Translations under genes and position numbers: made by a program
Shown: piece by piece, positions 42,089 to 47,130 of the stretch
Layout: the number at the start of each line of letters is the position of its first letter
Numbering within the stretch: the first letter of the stretch is position 1
The notes under the pieces: model-generated
The model's database searches: none
What the model was told of the DNA's origin: nothing
Seen by the model: only the letters and a program-made list of their open reading frames with translations
NCBI RefSeq assembly: GCF_006636215.1
Contig: NZ_VIFM01000066.1
Span: 1 to 47,130 of the forward strand
Direction: 5' to 3'
DNA: 47,130 bases
From: Myxococcus llanfairpwllgwyngyllgogerychwyrndrobwllllantysiliogogogochensis
GTDB lineage: Bacteria; Myxococcota; Myxococcia; Myxococcales; Myxococcaceae

Positions 42089-43231
42089 GTGAAGGTCGCC
42101 CTGGTCCACGACTGGCTCGTCACCCACCGCGGGGGGGAGCGTGTGCTTGATGCGCTCTGCGAAGTGCTGCCCGACGCGGATATCTACACCCTCATCCACC
42201 GGCCCGGCAGCCAGTCCCCGGCCATTGAAGGCCGCCGCATCTTCACGTCCTTCCTCCAGCGGATTCCGGGCATCCACGAGCGCTACCGGCACTTCCTGCC
42301 CCTGATGCCCCGGGCCATCGAATCGCTGCGCCTCCAGGACGACTACGACGTCGTCCTCTCCTCCAGCCACTGCGTCGCCAAGGGGCTGCGCGTGCCGGCA
42401 GGGCTGCCGCACCTGAGCTACGTGCACGCGCCCATGCGGTACATGTGGGACTTGTTCGACGACTACTTTGGCCCGGGGCGCACCCGCCTGCCGGTGCGCG
42501 TGGCGGCCCATGCCGTGCGTCCCTGGCTCCAGCGGTGGGACCGGGCCTCGGCCGAGCGCGTGGACCACTTCGTCGCCAACAGCCACCACGTCGCCGGCAA
42601 GCTCCAGCGCTTCTGGGGGCGCGGCGCCACCGTGGTCCATCCTCCCGTGGACCTGGAGCGCTTCACCCGGCTTCCCCTGGAGGGCGGCGGCCAGGGTGGC
42701 TACTTCCTGTGGCTCGGCGCCTTCGCGCCCTACAAGCGGCTGGACATCGCGCTGGAGGCCTTCCGCGCGCTGGGCGCTCCGCTGTGGGTTGTCGGCACCG
42801 GGCAGGAGGCCTCGCGCCTGGGGTCGACGGCGTCGTCGCCGCACATCCGCTTCCTCGGCAACGTCTCCGACGACGCGCTGCCGTCTCTGTACCGGGATGC
42901 TCGCGCGCTCATCTTCACGCCCGAGGAGGACTTCGGCATCACCCCGCTGGAGGCCCAGGCCACCGGTCGTCCCGTCATCGCTTTCGGCAAGGGCGGGGCG
43001 CTGGAGACGGTAAACAGCCGCACGGGACTCTTCTTCTCCGAGCAGACACCCGCCTCGCTCGCGGACGCCGTGCGGCGCTTCGAGACGTGGGAGGTCGGCT
43101 TCCGCGCGGAGGATGCCCGCTCACAGGCCGAGCGCTTTGGGCGTGCTGTCTTCCAGCGCGCCATGTTGTCCGAGGTGGAGTCCGTCCTCAGGGTGTCGAG
43201 GAAATCCCCACGTCGCGTGGCGGCGGTGTGA
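42089..43231 (+). CDS. Family-4-type glycosyltransferase
   Basis: A 380-residue GT-B enzyme starting VKVALVHDWLVTHRGGERVLDALCEVLP. The donor site shows FTPEEDFGITPLEAQATGRPVIAFGKGGALETV, again with E-x7-E. YVHAPMRYMWDLFDDYFG is a segment seen in mannosyl- and glucosyltransferases of polysaccharide clusters. The start is GTG. A 218-base regulatory region separates it from the downstream sugar-phosphate transferase. Probably part of surface polysaccharide synthesis. Confidence 0.9.
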   Translation: MKVALVHDWLVTHRGGERVLDALCEVLPDADIYTLIHRPGSQSPAIEGRRIFTSFLQRIPGIHERYRHFLPLMPRAIESLRLQDDYDVVLSSSHCVAKGLRVPAGLPHLSYVHAPMRYMWDLFDDYFGPGRTRLPVRVAAHAVRPWLQRWDRASAERVDHFVANSHHVAGKLQRFWGRGATVVHPPVDLERFTRLPLEGGGQGGYFLWLGAFAPYKRLDIALEAFRALGAPLWVVGTGQEASRLGSTASSPHIRFLGNVSDDALPSLYRDARALIFTPEEDFGITPLEAQATGRPVIAFGKGGALETVNSRTGLFFSEQTPASLADAVRRFETWEVGFRAEDARSQAERFGRAVFQRAMLSEVESVLRVSRKSPRRVAAV

Positions 43232-43449
43232 CGCCGCTGTCATCCCAGGCTCCGTCTTTCATCAGCGAGTCGTGTCCACCTCTTGTCACTGTCCACCCGG
43301 GGCAGGGGTAACTCGTTGGTTTCACGGGATTTTCCGTGCTACGACGCCAGCCTGTCAGAGGGAGTCGGGCAGGGCACGTGCTCGTTGTACCGGGGTGCGA
43401 GTCTTGCAAAGGGGTGGCGCCCCGTTGACCAGGTTACAGGAGTCCAGGC
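43232..43449. promoter_or_regulatory. Regulatory region before the phosphotransferase gene
   Basis: It contains the dyad CACGG-GATTTT-CCGTG at 43323-43338 and a weak promoter-like pair, TTGGTT (43316-43321) and TACGAC (43340-43345), 18 bases apart. AGGAG lies seven bases before the GTG at 43450. No gene is seen. Confidence 0.4.
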
Positions 43450-44844
43450 GTGTTCAGTCGTCTCCAGCGCTTCTACACGTCCATCAAGGTTGTCGCGGAC
43501 ATGGTGATGCTCGCGGTGGCGTTCGCCTTGGCGTACGCCACGCGGTTCTCCGGCATCGTCCCCGTCACGGAAGGAATCCCACCCTGGGAGGATTCGCTCG
43601 TCTCGCTGCTGATGGTGCTCGTCATCTTCCCGGCGGCCTTCAAGCAGTCGAGGCTCTACGCGACGAACCGCTCCCGGACGAACACGGGTGAGGTGTTCGA
43701 GGTCTTCAAGTCCACCATCACCGCGACGCTCATCCTGGTGGCCGCGACGTACTTCGCGCGGGAGCGTTACTCGCGCCTGACGCTGGTCATCTTCGTCGTC
43801 TACGCCTTCGTGCTGGTGACGTGCATCCGGCTGGCGTTCCGCTACGTGTTGAGCGAGGTGCGTCGCCGGGGCCACAACCTCAAGTCCATCCTCGTCATCG
43901 GCGCGGGGGAGTTGGGCCAGCGTGTCGTGGAGACGGTGGAAGGTCACCGCGAACTGGGCTTCCGCGTGACGGGCCTTTTGTCGCTGCGGCCGGAGAAGGT
44001 GGGCCAATACGTCAACGGGGTGCGCATCATCGGCCACGTGGACGACGTGGAGCGCGTGCTGGATGCGCAGCCGGTGGACCAGGTCATCCTCGCGCTGCCG
44101 CTGGAGGACCAGGCGCACGTGAAGCGGCTGATGGAGCAACTGGCGCTGCGCACCGTGGACGTCAGGGTGGTGCCGGACCTCTACCAGTACATCACCCTGT
44201 ACGGCGGGCTGGAGGAGTTCGGCGGCCTGCCCATCATCCGGCTCCAGGGTGACCCGATGGAGGGCTGGAGCCGCGTCTCCAAGCGCGCCTTCGATATCCT
44301 CTTCTCGCTGCTGGCCATCCTCGTCACCGCGCCGCTCATGGCGGCCACCGCGCTGGCGGTGCGGCTGACCAGCCGCGGTCCCATGCTCTACCGACAGGAG
44401 CGCATGGGGATGGATGGCCGCACCTTCCACATCCTCAAGTTCCGCACCATGCGCGTGGACGCGGAGCATTCCGGGGCGATGATGGCGGCCAAGGACGACC
44501 CGCGCCGCACCGTCATCGGCACCGTCCTGCGCAAGTACTCCCTGGATGAGCTGCCGCAGTTCTTCAACGTGCTGACGGGGGACATGAGCCTGGTCGGCCC
44601 GCGCCCCGAGCGCCCCGTCTTCATCGAGGAGTTCAAGCGGCAGATTCCGCGCTACCACCTGCGGCACAAGGTGAAGGCGGGCATCACCGGCTGGGCGCAG
44701 ATCAACGGCCTGCGCGGTCAGACGTGCATCGAGAAGCGCATCGAGTACGACCTGTACTACATCGAGAACTGGTCGCTCTTGATGGACCTGAAGATTCTCG
44801 TGCGCACCGCGCTGGGCGGCTTCCTCTCGAAGAACGCCTACTGA
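43450..44844 (+). CDS. Undecaprenyl-phosphate sugar phosphotransferase
   Basis: A 464-residue polyprenyl-phosphate hexose-1-phosphate transferase of the WbaP/WcaJ/EpsZ type, which starts lipid-linked polysaccharide synthesis. Four N-terminal transmembrane helices are followed by a nucleotide-binding-like domain (ILVIGAGELGQRVVE). A further hydrophobic anchor (KRAFDILFSLLAIL) precedes the catalytic C-terminal region with LYRQERMGMDGRTFHILKFRTM, DELPQFFNVLTGDMSLVGPRPERP and the C-terminal GWAQINGLRGQT. The length and the CoA-binding-like domain favour a glucose or galactose phosphate transferase. With the two glycosyltransferases it belongs to an exopolysaccharide or O-antigen set. Confidence 0.93.
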   Translation: MFSRLQRFYTSIKVVADMVMLAVAFALAYATRFSGIVPVTEGIPPWEDSLVSLLMVLVIFPAAFKQSRLYATNRSRTNTGEVFEVFKSTITATLILVAATYFARERYSRLTLVIFVVYAFVLVTCIRLAFRYVLSEVRRRGHNLKSILVIGAGELGQRVVETVEGHRELGFRVTGLLSLRPEKVGQYVNGVRIIGHVDDVERVLDAQPVDQVILALPLEDQAHVKRLMEQLALRTVDVRVVPDLYQYITLYGGLEEFGGLPIIRLQGDPMEGWSRVSKRAFDILFSLLAILVTAPLMAATALAVRLTSRGPMLYRQERMGMDGRTFHILKFRTMRVDAEHSGAMMAAKDDPRRTVIGTVLRKYSLDELPQFFNVLTGDMSLVGPRPERPVFIEEFKRQIPRYHLRHKVKAGITGWAQINGLRGQTCIEKRIEYDLYYIENWSLLMDLKILVRTALGGFLSKNAY

Positions 44845-44856
44845 GCAGGCAGGCGT

Positions 44857-44886
44857 GCCCAGGCCACGGAAATCCGTGGCCTGGGC
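44857..44886. terminator. Strong hairpin between convergent genes
   Basis: GCCCAGGCCACGGA/TCCGTGGCCTGGGC: a 14-bp perfect inverted repeat with a 2-base centre, 12 bases after the phosphotransferase stop. A related dyad follows at 44898-44911. It lies between convergent genes and has no T-tract. Confidence 0.6.
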
Positions 44887-44897
44887 CCCGCGTCGGA

Positions 44898-44911
44898 CAC
44901 GGATTTCCGTG
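44898..44911. repeat. Second copy of the CACGG...CCGTG dyad
   Basis: CACGGATTTCCGTG is the reverse complement of the core CACGGAAATCCGTG at 44865-44878. It also resembles the dyad at 43323-43338 in front of the phosphotransferase gene. Confidence 0.6.
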
Positions 44912-44938
44912 AGCGCGACGCGCGGTGGACGGCGGTCG

Positions 44939-46873
44939 CTACTGGATGTTCCAGACCACGGTGCCGCTGCACGTCGTATTGCTGTAGCAGCCGGCGCGAA
45001 TCTGGAGCGTGCCGGACGTGGTGGCGGTGAAGCTCAAGCTGGAGCCTCGGCCGCCGCACGCGTCGTCATTGGCCGCGGACTGGGTGGCGCCGCTGAAGAG
45101 GCGCAGGTACGTGTCCCCGGTGAAGGACGCGCCCGTCGCTCCGCAGGTGGCCACGGTGAGGACCTGGCCGGCGGTGACGGTGAGGTCGCGGTTGGTGGTC
45201 GCCTGCTGGGCGCTGTTGGTGTTGCTCCCGCTGAAGGCGAACGAGCCGGACGTGGCCGGCGGGGGATTGCCCCCGGAAATCTCCCAGACGACGGTGCCGC
45301 CACAGCTTCCGGTTGAATAGCAGCCGGCGCGCACCTCGTACTCGCCCGCGGTGGTGGCGGTGAAGGTGATGCTGGAGCCCCGGCCGCCGCACGCGTCGTC
45401 GTTGGTGGCGACGGAAGTGCCCGCGGGGTTGAAGAGCCGCATGTACGTGTCACCCGTGGTCTTCGCGCCCGTCAGCCCACAGGTGGCCACGGTGAGCTGC
45501 TGGCCGGCGGTGAGGGCCAGCTTCTTGTTGGTGGTGTTCTGCTGCGCGTTGTTGGTGTTGGTGGCCGTGTACGTGAAGGAGTTGGCCGGCGGAGGCGGCT
45601 CCTCCGGGGGCGGCTCGCCGTTGCCGTTGGGGTCTGGGCAGCCGGCGGTGGGCAGCGCGCACTGGGGGAGGTTTGCGCCCAGGTGGCTGACGACGGCCTG
45701 GATGGGCACGCCCCGGTTGGGGCAGTTCGCGCAGTGGTGCAGGGAGACGACCAGGTGGTCCGAGTAGCCCACCACGGGCGAGCCGGACGAGCCTCCCTGC
45801 GTGTCCGCGAAGTAGCCCACGTCATTGGGGCCGCCGGATTGGCAGGACGCCTCGTTCAGGCTGTAGACCTCCGCGAAGCCAGACTCGTCGGTGGAGTCCG
45901 TGGAGGTGACGGCGATCTTCTTGCCGTACCCCGCCGGGTGCTGGGGAATGTAGATGCGCTCGTTCACCACCGCGCCCGCGCCGCGCATCTGGAGGTAGCC
46001 GAAGCTGTTGGTGGGATTCACCGCGAGCCGCACCAGCGCGTAGTCGCGAGGCGCGTCCGCCTGCACCAGCGTGCCGCCGGAAATGACGTGGCCCGGACAG
46101 CCGAACCAGCTCCCGCAGCTCGTCGCACAGGTGGCGCCCTCGGCCATGAACTCGAAGTCGGTGTTCTGCGCATCGCTGGCGGTGCCGATGCAGTGCTGGT
46201 TCGTGAGGATGTGGCCCTGGCTGCCCACGAGCCAGCCGGTGCAGGCGCTGGAGCCACCGATGAGCAGGCGCGCCACGGGACGGGCGCGGCCATAGAGGGT
46301 CGGCTCGCTGGTGGCGTAGCAGGGAGCCCACCCCGAGTCGTCCACGCCGCACAGGGCCTTGTTCAGCTCGGACGTGAAGCCCTGCTCCGCGTTGGTGTAG
46401 CCGCGCGCGAAGCGGTCGATGGAGTAGCCGTGCTGGTTGAGGATGCCTCGGCGCCCTGGGGAGTCGGTGCCGTGCAGCTCGACGATGGCGGTGTCGCCGG
46501 GGATGTGCATGGCCCAGAAGCCGTCGCGCGCCCCCGGGTGCGAGCCGTCATACCGCCGCGAGCGCGTGCCGTCCGGCGAACGCACCACGACGAAGTCTCC
46601 CTCCTCCAGCTCCAGCCGCTCGAAGTGCGCGGCGATGTACGCGGCCCCCGGGTGGGTGATGACGTCGGTGTGCAGCGGACCGCTCTGCCTGCGCAGCTCC
46701 GCGGTGGCGTAGGGATGTGCCGACTCGAAGCGTCGGTACACGTCCTCGCCGACCTTCGTGGCGCGCTGGGAAGCGGGGGAGGCCGCCGCCTTGCACACGG
46801 GGGCCGAGGCCAGCGCGGCCGGCGCGCTGAGTGTCAGCGCGGCGACGAGACCTGCGAGCTGGATTCGTTTCAT
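44939..46873 (-). CDS. Secreted trypsin-like serine protease with C-terminal repeats
   Basis: A 644-residue secreted protein. The ATG at 46873 has AGGAGAG three bases upstream and starts a typical signal peptide (about residues 1-22). The chymotrypsin-like domain has H227 (NQHCIG), D277 (PRDYALVRL) and S363 (GGSSGSP), a complete triad, with several Cys pairs for disulfides. After a Pro-rich hinge come two ~100-residue beta-rich repeats (about 430-535 and 540-644), each containing DTYxRLF and NDDACGGRGSS; they resemble pre-peptidase C-terminal domains. Extracellular protease, probably for nutrient or prey degradation (inference). Confidence 0.9.
   Translation of the reverse strand: MKRIQLAGLVAALTLSAPAALASAPVCKAAASPASQRATKVGEDVYRRFESAHPYATAELRRQSGPLHTDVITHPGAAYIAAHFERLELEEGDFVVVRSPDGTRSRRYDGSHPGARDGFWAMHIPGDTAIVELHGTDSPGRRGILNQHGYSIDRFARGYTNAEQGFTSELNKALCGVDDSGWAPCYATSEPTLYGRARPVARLLIGGSSACTGWLVGSQGHILTNQHCIGTASDAQNTDFEFMAEGATCATSCGSWFGCPGHVISGGTLVQADAPRDYALVRLAVNPTNSFGYLQMRGAGAVVNERIYIPQHPAGYGKKIAVTSTDSTDESGFAEVYSLNEASCQSGGPNDVGYFADTQGGSSGSPVVGYSDHLVVSLHHCANCPNRGVPIQAVVSHLGANLPQCALPTAGCPDPNGNGEPPPEEPPPPANSFTYTATNTNNAQQNTTNKKLALTAGQQLTVATCGLTGAKTTGDTYMRLFNPAGTSVATNDDACGGRGSSITFTATTAGEYEVRAGCYSTGSCGGTVVWEISGGNPPPATSGSFAFSGSNTNSAQQATTNRDLTVTAGQVLTVATCGATGASFTGDTYLRLFSGATQSAANDDACGGRGSSLSFTATTSGTLQIRAGCYSNTTCSGTVVWNIQ
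44942..45575 (-). repeat. Two tandem C-terminal repeats of the protease gene
   Basis: Two ~310-base units encode homologous beta domains with near-identical segments such as ANDDACGGRGSS and AQQxTTNxxL. They probably arose by duplication. Confidence 0.8.
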
Positions 46874-46920
46874 CTGCTCTCCTGTGGGGATGGGACTTCG
46901 CAGCTCAGGCTGCACAACCG

Positions 46921-46934
46921 GTTATAGCGGTTAT
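46921..46934 (-). promoter_or_regulatory. Possible -10 and direct repeats before the protease gene
   Basis: TATAAC (46926-46921) on the minus strand fits a strong -10 about 48 bases before the ATG; the -35 is poor. CGGTTAT is repeated directly at 46919-46925 and 46928-46934 (plus strand), a possible activator site. Confidence 0.35.
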
Positions 46935-47130
46935 CACTGACAGAGCCGCCTCCCTGTTGATGATTGAGTTGCAAGAGCAGGAGGATGTGTGGGGCCGGTG
47001 GCGTTTGTGCGGGGGAAGGGTTCTGGATGCAGAAAGGACACCGCCTCGCGGGGAGGGCGGTCGGCGGAGCCCCGTCTGATTTCACACGGAGCGCGATTGT
47101 TGCGGCCGGGTTGTGTGCGAGGTGCCGGGG

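Noticed and set aside
1..47130. CRISPR arrays, tRNA or rRNA genes, insertion sequences, prophage
   Set aside because: No regularly spaced repeats, cloverleaf-like sequence, transposase or phage structural protein was seen on either strand.

Overview
The window reads as a chromosomal segment of a myxobacterium, most likely Myxococcaceae. This is inferred from the very high GC content, the frequent GTG/TTG starts, tandem Ser/Thr kinases with PEGA tails, a PilZ-containing sigma54 activator, ELWxxDGT-repeat and anchor-type secreted proteins, and many lipoproteins. No rRNA, tRNA, CRISPR array, insertion sequence or prophage was seen.

Layout. (1) 1-1191: end of an ELWxxDGT-repeat protein that looks frameshifted near base 190. 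(2) 11757-1259, minus strand: a tightly coupled nine-gene operon. In order of transcription it encodes two zinc-ribbon membrane proteins, a radical-SAM activase-like protein, a helical protein, a coiled-coil protein, a soluble FtsH-like AAA+ zinc protease, an 88-residue protein, a 1090-residue protein and a MoxR AAA+ ATPase. This resembles the FtsH/MoxR 'ternary' NTP-dependent systems predicted to act in biological conflict in multicellular bacteria. No von Willebrand A partner is visible, and the radical-SAM and membrane zinc-ribbon genes are added. It is the most interesting system here. (3) 11867-20353: an acetyltransferase, a PilZ-sigma54 activator, a lipoprotein hydrolase, a stand-alone E1-like (ThiF-fold) protein, a small unknown protein and a penicillin-acylase-type Ntn hydrolase. 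(4) 20508-30228: phosphatidylserine synthase, an ASH-repeat/vWA lipoprotein, a small unknown protein and two tandem transmembrane Ser/Thr kinases. (5) 30502-40861: a MerR-like regulator, a cysteine-containing sigma-region-4 protein, then a contiguous run purH, zinc-ribbon/TPR protein, purD, lptF, lptG, O-antigen ligase/polymerase-like protein. (6) 40889-44844: two glycosyltransferases and a polyprenyl-phosphate sugar phosphotransferase. (7) 46873-44939, minus: a secreted trypsin-like protease with two C-terminal repeats.

How the genes fit together. The right third is mainly envelope polysaccharide and LPS export (lptF, lptG, ligase, glycosyltransferases, phosphotransferase), with two purine genes in the same transcription unit. 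The left third is a chaperone/protease machine whose genes mostly overlap by 1-8 bases, which suggests translational coupling and a multi-protein complex. All functional statements come from reading motifs; no database search was run.
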